Of a stretch of 64,000 nt of DNA, positions 38,476 through 45,845 are shown piece by piece. This stretch comes from Bacilli bacterium (GTDB lineage: Bacteria; Bacillota_I; Bacilli_A; ML615J-28; CAG-698). Each line of letters starts with the position of its first letter. Position 1 is the first letter of the stretch. Both the position numbers and the translations under genes were made by a program. Under the pieces are notes generated by a model. It searched no databases, had not been told where the DNA came from, and saw only the letters and a list, made by a program, of their open reading frames with translations. The stretch lies in assembly GCA_017962745.1 (NCBI GenBank), contig JAGCUR010000014.1:1-64000 (forward strand), in the 5' to 3' direction.

Positions 38476-38677
38476 ATTGGACTGTTCCAGCTCTCTTAAC
38501 TAAACCAGAACGTAGTGCACGAGTTGATACGTATACGCGTTTAACTTTGCCATCAGCATCAACGATTCTAACTTTTTGTAAGTTAGCTTTCCATGTTCTA
38601 CGAGTTGCTGTTAATGAGTGAGGACGGTTGTTACCAGTTACAGTTCCTAAACCAGTCACATAACATTTACGTGCCAT
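38474..38677 (-). CDS. rpmB: 50S ribosomal protein L28
   Basis: 67 residues, standard length. It starts [18 protein letters not shown] and contains [13 protein letters not shown], both diagnostic of L28. The zinc-binding CxxC seen in some bacterial L28 is absent. On its strand a perfect SD (aggaggtg) precedes the start. Confidence 0.96.
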   Translation of the reverse strand: MARKCYVTGLGTVTGNNRPHSLTATRRTWKANLQKVRIVDADGKVKRVYVSTRALRSGLVKRAGTVQ

Positions 38678-38707
38678 AGTGCACCTCCTACATTTCTAAC
38701 CTTATCC

Positions 38708-38736
38708 ATTATACTACTAACATAGATAATAATCAA
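38708..38736 (-). promoter_or_regulatory. rpmB promoter (minus strand)
   Basis: On the minus strand: TTGATT (38736-38731), 17-base spacer, TATAAT (38713-38708). Confidence 0.75.
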
Positions 38737-38775
38737 GTTTTTTTTATTATTTATGGCATCAACTGATACTTATTC

Positions 38776-38804
38776 TTGTATTAAAATGTTAATTTTGTTA
38801 TAAT
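38776..38804 (+). promoter_or_regulatory. Promoter of the 38837 gene
   Basis: TTGTAT (38776-38781), 17-base spacer, TATAAT (38799-38804). Confidence 0.75.
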
Positions 38805-38836
38805 CTTTATAGAATAAATGTATAAAAGGTGACAAG

Positions 38837-39448
38837 ATGAAGAAGAGCGAAATCGATAAAATGCAAAGAAGAAGAGCATATACATTTTTAATTGCGATTG
38901 CTTTAGCTACAGTTGTATTTTTAATTGTAGTATTAGCGATGGTTTTTAAATCTATTAAGTTTAAGAGCTATAAAGATATAGCTCGTAAAAACTTAACAAT
39001 TCTAGGTCAAGATATGTTTAACTTACAAGATGGCGATTATTATATTTTTATTTATTCATCTAATCATGATAATGAAAAGATCAATATGGAAAAGCAAGAT
39101 GCCTTAGAACCTTACATTGTTAATTACTTTACATTCGTAAAGCAAAATAAAAGGAAAAATGGTGTTTGTGAAATGAGATTACTTGATATAGAAAATTCCA
39201 AGAATCAACGCTGTCTTTCTACTTACACTACATCATCATCATCTCGCTGGACTGATTTTTATGTGGATGAAGCGAGCTTACCAATGCTTGTATACTTATC
39301 AGTAGTAGATGCTGGTAATAATCAATATAATTATTCATATGAAACATATACTAGCGAAAGCGATATTAAGTCTCAATTATCTACTTCAATTTCATCAGTA
39401 GTAGGTGTAGCTTATATTCCTTTAAAAAAGGAAAATGAGTATTGTTAA
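38837..39448 (+). CDS. Single-pass membrane protein of unknown function
   Basis: 203 residues. A basic N-terminus (KMQRRRAY) is followed by one membrane helix (about 15-38), with the rest predicted outside. The extracytoplasmic part contains GQDMFNLQDGDYYIFIYSSNHD and a Ser/Thr-rich middle, a pattern that recalls thioredoxin-fold or thioester-type exported proteins, but I cannot assign a family. Good SD (aaaggtg). It is the last chromosomal gene before tRNA-Ser. Confidence 0.6.
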   Translation: MKKSEIDKMQRRRAYTFLIAIALATVVFLIVVLAMVFKSIKFKSYKDIARKNLTILGQDMFNLQDGDYYIFIYSSNHDNEKINMEKQDALEPYIVNYFTFVKQNKRKNGVCEMRLLDIENSKNQRCLSTYTTSSSSRWTDFYVDEASLPMLVYLSVVDAGNNQYNYSYETYTSESDIKSQLSTSISSVVGVAYIPLKKENEYC

Positions 39449-39461
39449 TAGATGATTTGTC

Positions 39462-39491
39462 TTGACATTTACCCATTATAACTAGTATAAT
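39462..39491 (+). promoter_or_regulatory. Promoter of tRNA-Ser
   Basis: TTGACA (39462-39467), 18-base spacer, TATAAT (39486-39491). Confidence 0.85.
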
Positions 39492-39503
39492 GGGATAGGT
39501 TAC

Positions 39504-39594
39504 GGAGTAGTACTCAAGTGGCTTAAGAGGTGCCCCTGCTAAGGGTATAGACTGGGAAACTGGTGCGGGAGTTCAAATCTCCCCTGCTCCGCCA
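39504..39594 (+). tRNA. tRNA-Ser (anticodon GCU)
   Basis: 91 bases. Acceptor GGAGTAG pairs with CTGCTCC (one T-G wobble). The T arm is GGGAG-TTCAAAT-CTCCC. The anticodon loop CTGCTAA holds GCT at 39538-39540. A long variable arm, as expected for class II serine tRNA, lies between the anticodon and T arms. CCA is encoded (39592-39594). It marks the boundary between compact core genome and the accessory region. Confidence 0.96.
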
Positions 39595-39670
39595 TTGACA
39601 TATCCTAGTGAACACCGAATTAGAACAGGATATCTAAGAGGTTGTTTAGCTTTAATGATATATATGAATT

Positions 39671-39697
39671 AAAAGACTAGTGATAGTCTTTTTTTCT
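39671..39697 (+). terminator. Terminator downstream of tRNA-Ser
   Basis: Perfect 9-bp stem AAAAGACTA / TAGTCTTTT, loop gtga, then further T. Confidence 0.85.
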
Positions 39698-39764
39698 TTT
39701 TATCTATGTTGAAATTTTGTGAAAGTATTTTTTGTGGATTTTATCAATATTATTTACAAATTAA

Positions 39765-40272
39765 AAAAGTCTTAGTGGTGCTAAATATAGAACTAACGCT
39801 GATTATTTATGTATGGCATATAATTCAACTGTAACAGATAATATGTTATCAATTAATGAAAAAGCTATAATTAAAAATAAAAAAGAAATAGAAAATGTGA
39901 TGGCAGCTATTAGAAATGGTTTAAATAAAGAAATCATGAAAGATGAATTAGACAGGTTAGAAGCTGAAAAACGTAAATTAGAAATAGAAAATATAAGATT
40001 AATAATAAAGAATAAAAATAAGCCAACTCCTAAAATGCTATTAGCATTCTTAAAATCATTAATAGATATGAATTCTAATACAGAATCTCAAAAAAAAAGA
40101 TTAATACAAAGATTTGTTAAAAAAAGTAGTAGTATATAATAATAAAATAGATATCTATTTGATAGCTGGAGTAGATACATTAGATAGTAACGATGAAATA
40201 AAAGATATAGTAGAATTAGATGATGAAAATAAAGAAAAATTATATCTTGGTAATGGATGTTTAATATTGTAA
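39765..40272 (+). pseudogene. Large serine recombinase, C-terminal remnant with a frameshift
   Basis: From 39813 the frame encodes a coiled-coil segment (AIRNGLNKEIMKDELDRLEAEKRKLE) followed by LLAFLKSLIDMN and KKRLIQRFVKK. This is the order seen at the C-terminus of large serine integrases: coiled coil, then the FVNKVYVYD-like strand. After FVKK the frame stops, but the -1 frame continues VVVYNNKIDIYLI and on to a stop at 40270-40272. The shift falls in the A-run near 40123. Upstream of 39813 the frame is open for only ~45 bases (SLSGAKYRTNADYLC). The resolvase catalytic domain is gone. It lies just behind tRNA-Ser, a typical integration site. Confidence 0.65.
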
Positions 40273-40339
40273 TGTAGCAGATAAACATTTTTAAAATATG
40301 TTATAAAAAACATAAAAGCAAGAAAAAAAGCAGCCAAAT

Positions 40340-40392
40340 ATGTCATATATTACATATTATATGTTGACAAAATTATTAAGAATAAGTAAAAT
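40340..40392 (+). promoter_or_regulatory. Promoter and probable operator of the HTH-ATPase-TOPRIM operon
   Basis: TTGACA (40364-40369), 17-base spacer, TAAAAT (40387-40392), a near-consensus promoter. Just upstream, CATATA-(8)-TATATG overlaps imperfect TGTCA-type half sites, one of them including the -35. The HTH product encoded next is the likely repressor; this is inference. Confidence 0.65.
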
Positions 40393-40410
40393 AACTATGT
40401 AGGTGATGAT

Positions 40411-40686
40411 ATGAATAATTTTTTAGAGTATTTGGATAAAAATCTTAATGAAGTAATGTTTGATGATGAGGATGATGATTATACTAATTTGTTAAAAACA
40501 ATTGCTACTATGATTTCAAACACTAGGAATGAGAATAAGATTACACAACATGAATTATCAGAAATTACCCATATTCAACAAGGAACAATTAGTAAGATTG
40601 AAAATGGTAATTGTAATTTGACTCTTAAAATGTTACAAAGAGTCGCTGATGGATTGGGAAAGAAATTGATTGTGAAATTTGAATAG
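40411..40686 (+). CDS. XRE-family HTH regulator (antitoxin-like)
   Basis: 91 residues. An acidic N-terminal helix (about 1-25) precedes an HTH_3 domain (about 30-85) with KITQHELSEITHIQQGTISKIENG and LQRVADGLGKKLIV. Size and layout resemble HigA-type antitoxins, but no toxin gene is adjacent; the next gene encodes an ATPase beginning 13 bases later. SD aggtga. Its role is probably autorepression of the operon. Confidence 0.8.
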   Translation: MNNFLEYLDKNLNEVMFDDEDDDYTNLLKTIATMISNTRNENKITQHELSEITHIQQGTISKIENGNCNLTLKMLQRVADGLGKKLIVKFE

Positions 40687-40699
40687 AATGGTGAGAAAA

Positions 40700-41800
40700 A
40701 TGGAAAATAGAATTAATAAAATTTTTGTTAAAAACTTTAGAGGGTTAGTTGATTTAGAATTGAATAAACTAAATAGAATAAATGTTCTTGTGGGTGATAA
40801 CAATTCTGGTAAGACAAGTTTTTTAGAATGTATAAAATTGATTTCAAATCCAAATCTTAATAATGCTATTACTATGTGTACAACTAGAACAAAGCAGCTA
40901 AGAGCAGGATCATTTTTTACTGAATTTATAAATATGCTTCCGAAAAGAGATAATTCTGGAATTAATATATCTTGCATTTTTGATTCTGGTAACGAATTAA
41001 AATATAGATTAAACGGAAATGTAGTACAAACATTGATAAACCCAATTGAAATGTCAGAATATATCAAAATAATTAAATTTGATTCGATGCAAAATATTAG
41101 TCAGTTTAATGGTAAAATTGGCTATGATTTTTATAACAAAAACACTCAAGATATTAAAAAAAATGAACAAGAAATAAAATTAAATGCATTCAATGCTTTT
41201 AATTATAGATCATTTAAAGGCAAATCAAATTTGATGAAAGTAGCATACATATCACCTGTTGACTATGCTGGAATTAATCGTTCTTTTGATATTATTATTA
41301 AAAATGAAAAATATAAGGAAATAGTAATAGAATCATTAAAAATTTTTGATCCATACATTGAAGATATTTTGTACATGAAAGATGATTTCGGAGATCCAAT
41401 TGAATGTGTTAAAAATTCTAAAGTTGGAATTATTCCATTATCGTGTTATGGTGATGGTGTAAAAAAATTATTAAGTGTGGCTGGCGGCATAGCATCTGCC
41501 AATAATGGTATTTTATTGATTGATGAATTCGAAACAGCAATACACATAAAAAATTATGATGATGTTTTTAATTTTGTTGATAAAGCGTGCGAAAAATTTA
41601 ATGTTCAATTATTTATCACAACTCATTCAATAGAAGCAGTTGATGAGTTGCTTAAGATAGATAGTCTTGTTGAAAATTCTGATATAAACTTTATTACGTT
41701 ACGAAAAGATTACGATCTTAATAAAACTGTTTCAAGAACATTATCCGCTAGAGAAGTACGAGAAAATCGTAAGAACTTTGATTTTGAGGTTAGATTATAA
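40700..41800 (+). CDS. OLD/ABC-type AAA ATPase (defence-like)
   Basis: 366 residues from ATG 40700 (ggtgag at spacing 5). It begins with FVKNFRGLVDLELN, as AAA_15/OLD ATPases do. Walker A is VGDNNSGKTSF near residue 35, Walker B ILLIDEFETAIH near residue 275, and a TTHSIEAVDEL H-loop follows; a SCYGDGVKKLL signature-like stretch precedes Walker B. There is no fused TOPRIM domain; that domain is encoded by the next gene, which overlaps by one base. The split arrangement matches PARIS (AriA) or AbiL-type systems. I cannot decide between these from sequence. Confidence 0.8.
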   Translation: MENRINKIFVKNFRGLVDLELNKLNRINVLVGDNNSGKTSFLECIKLISNPNLNNAITMCTTRTKQLRAGSFFTEFINMLPKRDNSGINISCIFDSGNELKYRLNGNVVQTLINPIEMSEYIKIIKFDSMQNISQFNGKIGYDFYNKNTQDIKKNEQEIKLNAFNAFNYRSFKGKSNLMKVAYISPVDYAGINRSFDIIIKNEKYKEIVIESLKIFDPYIEDILYMKDDFGDPIECVKNSKVGIIPLSCYGDGVKKLLSVAGGIASANNGILLIDEFETAIHIKNYDDVFNFVDKACEKFNVQLFITTHSIEAVDELLKIDSLVENSDINFITLRKDYDLNKTVSRTLSAREVRENRKNFDFEVRL

Positions 41801-42546
41801 TGAATTCATTAGTATTGTGTGAAGGAAAAACAGATGCTATTTTGCTTAGTTATGTTCTAATTAATCAGTATGGTTATAAACCATTTAAAGATGAAAATGG
41901 TGACAAGAAGAATTTAACTCCAATATTTAATTCAAATTTGAATGAATATGCATATTGGTATAAAAATAATAATAGTTTTGTGTTAATATGTAGTGTCGAT
42001 GGCTGTGACAATATTTCAGAATTTTTCTCAAAATATATTATTCCGATTCAAAAAAATGATTATAAAAATGAAAATATATTTGAAAAAATTGTTATTATAA
42101 GAGATAAAGATGATAAAACTAATGAAGAAATTGAAGAGGTTATTTTATCAAAAACAAATATTAGTTTTTTATCAAACAAATGGGAAAAAGTATGTATTGA
42201 AACAAAATTTGACAATATCAATTCATTTTTTTTAACTTATTTATTAATCATTCCAATAGAACATTCAGGAGCATTGGAGGATGTTGTTTTAACTGCTTTT
42301 TCTGAAGATGATAATAAAAAAATCATTGTAGAAAAGTCATGTAAATTCATTGATGATATTAAACAGGATGCATCAACATATTTGGTAAGCAGAAGATTAA
42401 TATCAAAAGCAAAATTAGGTGTAACTCTTGCGATTATGTCTCCGGAAAAAGTATTTCATTTTATTGATGAAATGCTAAAAAATATTGATTGGACTAAATA
42501 TAATACAATAATGACTACATTTAATGTGTTATCAGAGCTTGCTTAA
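41800..42546 (+). CDS. TOPRIM-type partner of the OLD-like ATPase
   Basis: 248 residues. It starts MNSLVLCEGKTDAILL, where CEGKTD supplies the TOPRIM glutamate, followed by FEKIVIIRDKDDKTNEE near residue 95, which gives the Asp-x-Asp pair. A helical remainder follows. Such proteins (DUF4435/DUF3226-like) act as nucleases triggered by a partner ATPase, as in PARIS AriB. The start codon overlaps the ATPase stop (TAATG). It ends at a terminator-like hairpin. Confidence 0.7.
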   Translation: MNSLVLCEGKTDAILLSYVLINQYGYKPFKDENGDKKNLTPIFNSNLNEYAYWYKNNNSFVLICSVDGCDNISEFFSKYIIPIQKNDYKNENIFEKIVIIRDKDDKTNEEIEEVILSKTNISFLSNKWEKVCIETKFDNINSFFLTYLLIIPIEHSGALEDVVLTAFSEDDNKKIIVEKSCKFIDDIKQDASTYLVSRRLISKAKLGVTLAIMSPEKVFHFIDEMLKNIDWTKYNTIMTTFNVLSELA

Positions 42547-42597
42547 AATATTAATTTAGAATTTTGTATTAATTAATTTATTATTATAAATGTGATG

Positions 42598-42637
42598 AGG
42601 ATTGTCGTTTATATACTTATAGACTCAATCCTTTTTC
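42598..42637 (+). terminator. Terminator of the HTH-ATPase-TOPRIM operon
   Basis: AGGATTG / CAATCCT stem with a 21-base loop and a T-run. Confidence 0.65.
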
Positions 42638-42693
42638 TTATGACTTTTTTTAATAATTGCTTTATAGCTATGTTTATTTTTTAAAAAAAGTGA

Positions 42694-42699
42694 TATAAT
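42694..42699 (+). promoter_or_regulatory. -10 element before the tRNA-like RNA
   Basis: Consensus TATAAT 7 bases before the first base of the tRNA-like fold, within TGATATAATG (extended -10). It makes an independent transcript likely. Confidence 0.65.
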
Positions 42700-42705
42700 G
42701 AGGTC

Positions 42706-42802
42706 GCAGCATTGGTGTACTATGGAATTGCACGCCTGCAAAGGAGGCCCTGGTTCGATTCCAGGATGTTAAAGCGTATCAATGTTGGTACGCTTTAACA
42801 TC
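42706..42802 (+). ncRNA. tRNA-like RNA with miniature anticodon arm and a competing 14-bp hairpin
   Basis: A near-complete cloverleaf can be drawn. Acceptor GCAGCAT / ATGTTAA has 5 of 7 pairs. The D stem is GTGT / GCAC with a GG-containing loop. A 3-bp CCT-GCAA-AGG stem (42735-42744) replaces the anticodon arm. The T arm is perfect, CCTGG-TTCGATT-CCAGG (42749-42765). No encoded CCA follows. The 3' acceptor strand is also part of a perfect 14-bp hairpin (42765-42778 with 42789-42802, 10-base loop), so cloverleaf and hairpin exclude each other. The simplest reading is a decayed tRNA-Cys; a functional mimic or switch ahead of the HEPN gene is the alternative. Confidence 0.6.
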
Positions 42803-42825
42803 TTGAAATCCCACCTTTATTTTTT

Positions 42826-43539
42826 ATGAGCGTTATAATTTATGAATCAATGTGTAAAAACGTTAAGGTTCTTGAACAAACTAGAAGGGTTATTAAGAGA
42901 TTGCTAAACGATGCTCTTGTAGCTAAAAATGAAATGCAACTGAAAGCGTTGACTTATGAATTTGCATTATTATATGCAGCATATACAGAAGCTTATTTCC
43001 TGAAAATGCTTCATTCTGAAAATTGCTTTCCTAGTGATGATTATATCTATGCTATTCTATTTTTTGATACTAAAAAGCAACAAGAAAGAAGTTATGAGCA
43101 ACAATGGGAAAAATGCATTTCTGAAGGATTCAAGGTTATAACTAACAATAATAATTTGGGAGAAATTGCCAATAAGAAAAAAATAGTAACTGAGCTTGTT
43201 AAAAAGTATATAATTGAAAATAGGGAAATTAGAAATAAAATAGCTCATGGTCAATGGGAAGTTGCCTTGAACAGCAAAACAACAGCTGTGAAAAATGATA
43301 TGACGAACGAAATTAATAAATTAGATTTTGTAAAAATTGATTTATGCTTTGATTTATATAAGAAAATTATAAATATAGTATTAATGCTTTTACAATCTCC
43401 CTATCGTGGACATTATAATAATTTTTATAAGGATGTCGAAGAGGTGAATCTTATCGCTGGAAAAATTGAGGCGAGTTCTATTGACACCAAGTATAAATTA
43501 ATTAGTTGGAAAAAAGATGATGAAAATAGAAGAAAATAA
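42826..43539 (+). CDS. HEPN-domain protein (MAE_28990-like)
   Basis: 237 residues, helical, soluble. The motif REIRNKIAHGQW near residue 140 is the Rx4-6H signature of HEPN domains, many of which are RNases in toxin and defence systems. The N-terminal half (QLKALTYEFALLYAAYTEAYFL) matches the layout of MAE_28990/MAE_18760-type HEPN proteins. There is no SD before ATG 42826 or the in-frame ATG 42850; instead a perfect hairpin ends 23 bases upstream. Translation may be controlled by that RNA. No antitoxin gene follows. Confidence 0.7.
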   Translation: MSVIIYESMCKNVKVLEQTRRVIKRLLNDALVAKNEMQLKALTYEFALLYAAYTEAYFLKMLHSENCFPSDDYIYAILFFDTKKQQERSYEQQWEKCISEGFKVITNNNNLGEIANKKKIVTELVKKYIIENREIRNKIAHGQWEVALNSKTTAVKNDMTNEINKLDFVKIDLCFDLYKKIINIVLMLLQSPYRGHYNNFYKDVEEVNLIAGKIEASSIDTKYKLISWKKDDENRRK

Positions 43540-43573
43540 AAGATGCAATTAGTTATACAATTGCATCTTTTAC
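43538..43573 (+). terminator. Terminator after the HEPN gene
   Basis: Perfect 13-bp stem AAAAGATGCAATT / AATTGCATCTTTT with an 8-base loop; it begins in the stop codon. Confidence 0.85.
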
Positions 43574-43619
43574 GTTTATGCGACACTGATTTACCTTAAA
43601 CCGCCACTTATAGAAAGTT

Positions 43620-43651
43620 AAAGGTATCTTAATTGATACCTTTTATTTTTT
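43620..43651 (+). terminator. Orphan terminator
   Basis: Stem AAAGGTATC / GATACCTTT, 6-base loop, then tattttttt. No gene of its own remains between it and the preceding terminator, so it is probably a relic. Confidence 0.7.
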
Positions 43652-43794
43652 GCCTTCGTTTTTTTATAAATCGTCATTTAACGGAAGTATTAGATTTTAG
43701 TTATATTTTAGGCCTTTTTGATATCTTACGAAAACTTTTATTATCAAGCTCTATTACCGAAAATCAACAAATATTTAAAAAGCGGGAATAGAAT

Positions 43795-43980
43795 ATGGAT
43801 TATATAAACAGAAAAAGTTATTTAGAAAAGTTAATTAGATTACAAAATACACCTGATATTAAAGTTATAACTGGAATAAGAAGGTGCGGTAAATCCGTAC
43901 TTTTAAAGCAATTCATAGAATACTTGAAATTGAATGATATTATTATTAAAAATAGATTTAGAATGATTTTTAAATATTGA
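43795..43980 (+). pseudogene. AAA_14/DUF4143 ATPase, N-terminal fragment
   Basis: 61 codons. [17 protein letters not shown], then [17 protein letters not shown] with an intact P-loop, match the first ~50 residues of AAA_14 (DUF4143) ATPases, which are normally about 400 residues. The match ends abruptly and the frame stops after an unrelated tail, so the rest was deleted. Confidence 0.75.
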
Positions 43981-44039
43981 AAACTCATTTTCTTAGATTA
44001 TATTTGATAATATAATTATTGTGAGTCGTATTACTTTCT

Positions 44040-44085
44040 CCTTACGAAATTTAAGGTAGCCTTACGAAAAAATGCTTACCCTTAC
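44040..44085. repeat. Three CCTTAC direct repeats at 20-base spacing
   Basis: CCTTACGAAA at 44040 and 44060 and CCTTACTAAT at 44080 recur at exactly 20 bases, about two helical turns. A further CTTACGAAAA lies at 43725. They could be binding sites for a regulator. The surrounding 43981-44440 holds no intact gene. Confidence 0.55.
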
Positions 44086-44187
44086 TAATTGTATCAAAAT
44101 GGGTAAACATTGCCATTAGCAAACGTAGTTGAATACACCACACTATATGCTGGTTATGGTTGTTGATTCTACAGACAGATTTAGATT

Positions 44188-44219
44188 AGAACTGGAAATA
44201 TCCGGTTCTTTTCTTTTTT
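44188..44219 (+). terminator. Orphan terminator in the relic zone
   Basis: 9-bp stem AGAACTGGA / TCCGGTTCT (one T-G pair), loop aata, then a T-rich run. Just upstream (about 44109-44165) a short open stretch reads LPLANVVEYTTLYAGYGC and stop, possibly the end of a lost gene. Confidence 0.65.
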
Positions 44220-44358
44220 ATAATACTTCGGAAAATGATATAAAAATACATCAAGAATAGCCAAAAATCGGTTAGAAAACAATGCTACTGACTGCTTGTT
44301 TTTCTACCATCTTATTTATCAATGTGTTATAAAGATTATATAGAACATAACTATGAAT

Positions 44359-44409
44359 AATCATTTTTTAATATGTTTAAAAAATGATTAAAACTTTTTT
44401 TAAAAAAGT
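44359..44409. repeat. Two tandem perfect inverted repeats upstream of the sigma factor gene
   Basis: AATCATTTTTT / AAAAAATGATT (44359-44369 with 44379-44389) is followed 3 bases later by ACTTTTTT-t-AAAAAAGT (44393-44409). They lie 70-120 bases before the ECF sigma start and could be terminators of lost genes or operator sites. Confidence 0.6.
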
Positions 44410-44465
44410 GTTACCTTTTTAGCATCTATTACGTCTTATTAGTGAAGAGTGATAAAAAAGTGCTC

Positions 44466-44474
44466 GGGGGGGGG
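44466..44474 (+). repeat. Run of nine G at the sigma factor ribosome binding site
   Basis: An uninterrupted G9 tract, out of place in such AT-rich DNA, ends 6 bases before the ATG at 44481, where the SD should lie. Confidence 0.85.
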
Positions 44475-44480
44475 CTAAAA

Positions 44481-44966
44481 ATGACAAGAAATGAATTTGA
44501 AGTTAAGTATTCTCAATACTATGAAATGCTTTTTAGGGTTGCATACAGTTACGTTAAAAATAGTTGGGATGCAGATGATATTGTCCAAGACGTATTTGTG
44601 AAACTATATCTAACTCATAAAACATTTAAAACTGACGATAATGAAAAGTATTATCTCATACGACTAGTTATCAATAGAAGTATTGATTATATAAGGCACA
44701 ATAAAAAACATAGCTTGTCACTTGACAACGAGTATATCAATAATCTTCCAGATACTTCAGATGCTGATAATAGAAAGAATGAAGAAATATATGAATGTGT
44801 TTGCCTATTAAAAGATAGTTATAAAACTATTATCATATTGTATTATTATGAAAACTATAATCTTAAAGAAATAGCTAGCATTCTCAAGATTACGCAAGAT
44901 AATGCAAAAGTAAGACTTAATAGGGCAAGAGAACAATTGAAAAAACTCATTAACGAAAGAAGGTGA
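44481..44966 (+). CDS. ECF-type RNA polymerase sigma factor
   Basis: 161 residues from ATG 44481. Region 2 (about 10-75) contains SYVKNSWDADDIVQDVFVKL, where DADDIVQDVF is the core-binding helix. Region 4 (about 105-155) contains YYENYNLKEIASILKITQDNAKVRLNRAR, the -35-reading HTH. A GTG at 44442 is in frame, but the G9 tract lies between it and the ATG, and the ATG start fits the domain boundary. It is followed 4 bases later by its probable anti-sigma. The targets are probably the envelope or secreted genes nearby. Confidence 0.88.
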   Translation: MTRNEFEVKYSQYYEMLFRVAYSYVKNSWDADDIVQDVFVKLYLTHKTFKTDDNEKYYLIRLVINRSIDYIRHNKKHSLSLDNEYINNLPDTSDADNRKNEEIYECVCLLKDSYKTIIILYYYENYNLKEIASILKITQDNAKVRLNRAREQLKKLINERR

Positions 44967-44970
44967 AATA

Positions 44971-45759
44971 ATGGAAAGAGATGATTTAAAAGAATTATTA
45001 ACTATGAATATACCTGATCATAAAGGTGATTTTGATAAAGTATATGAGGCTTGTGAAAGAGCAAAGCAAGCAATAAAATTAAAAAAAACTATGCTTATTC
45101 AAGTGCTTACACTTCTAATTATATTGTGTTTTGTTTCATTCTCATCAATTATGATTTATAAAGAAATACAAAAAGAATATGATCTGACAACTATTGTACC
45201 TCCGAGAAATGAAGTTCTAGAAGATCGATTATTTATGCATTTAGATTTTCGCGGAAAGTTTCCACAGTTTGATTCTTATGTTGCTGTCGGCCCAGAAGTT
45301 GGAAGTAATCGTTTTAATCTTAATGTTATATTAAACTCTAATCTTTTGAAAGAAGAAGATAAAAATGTATTAGTAGAATATTCAAAAACTGTTAAAGAAA
45401 AAGTACCAGAGCACAATGTAAGATTTGTAGTATGCCTTGGTGCAAAAGATGACAAAGATTATGTGTTCTTAGCCGATATCTATTATGATGCAAAGTCGCA
45501 TAATGGCTACGAAATAACTACATTTTATTTTGAAAGTAATTTACCATATCCTTTTTCTTCATTAGCGGACGAGTTTGAAGAATTGACGGGAGAAATATTA
45601 ACAACTGATACAATCGATTGCATAACAAGTTATAACGACCAAAACATTTTAGAGTGTGGAATAGCACTATGCTTTGAAAAATTAGATGATGGCACATATA
45701 AAGAATATTATTTGATGAAAACGTACGACAAAAAACAAGAATTTGTTGTAAAAAAATGA
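44971..45759 (+). CDS. Probable membrane-bound anti-sigma factor
   Basis: 262 residues. A short cytosolic N-terminus (about 1-38, MERDDLKELLTMNIPDHKG) precedes one membrane helix (about 40-62) and an extracytoplasmic domain of about 200 residues. This topology and the position 4 bases after an ECF sigma gene fit an anti-sigma that holds the sigma at the membrane and releases it on a signal. No zinc (HxxxCxxC) anti-sigma motif is present. The outer domain is not one I recognise. Confidence 0.7.
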   Translation: MERDDLKELLTMNIPDHKGDFDKVYEACERAKQAIKLKKTMLIQVLTLLIILCFVSFSSIMIYKEIQKEYDLTTIVPPRNEVLEDRLFMHLDFRGKFPQFDSYVAVGPEVGSNRFNLNVILNSNLLKEEDKNVLVEYSKTVKEKVPEHNVRFVVCLGAKDDKDYVFLADIYYDAKSHNGYEITTFYFESNLPYPFSSLADEFEELTGEILTTDTIDCITSYNDQNILECGIALCFEKLDDGTYKEYYLMKTYDKKQEFVVKK

Positions 45760-45845
45760 TGCATTTTTTCGTTAGTATTTATGACAAAATAGACTAACTA
45801 TATATTTAAAATGTTTTTATTGTTTATAAGTGAATATATAAATTT

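Noticed and set aside
39595-39812. Duplicated tRNA 3' end (attachment site) next to tRNA-Ser
   Set aside because: I found no second copy of the tRNA-Ser 3' sequence in the window; the other boundary may lie outside it.
40411-40686. Classical HigBA toxin-antitoxin pair
   Set aside because: Only the antitoxin-like HTH gene is present; neither neighbour encodes a RelE/HigB toxin.
42706-42775. Functional tRNA-Cys (GCA in a loop)
   Set aside because: The anticodon arm is only 3 bp with a 4-base loop, no U33 position exists, two acceptor pairs fail and no CCA is encoded; it cannot act as a standard elongator tRNA.
44109-44165. Short gene reading LPLANVVEYTTLYAGYGC
   Set aside because: No start codon or SD and a stop just upstream; listed only as a possible relic.
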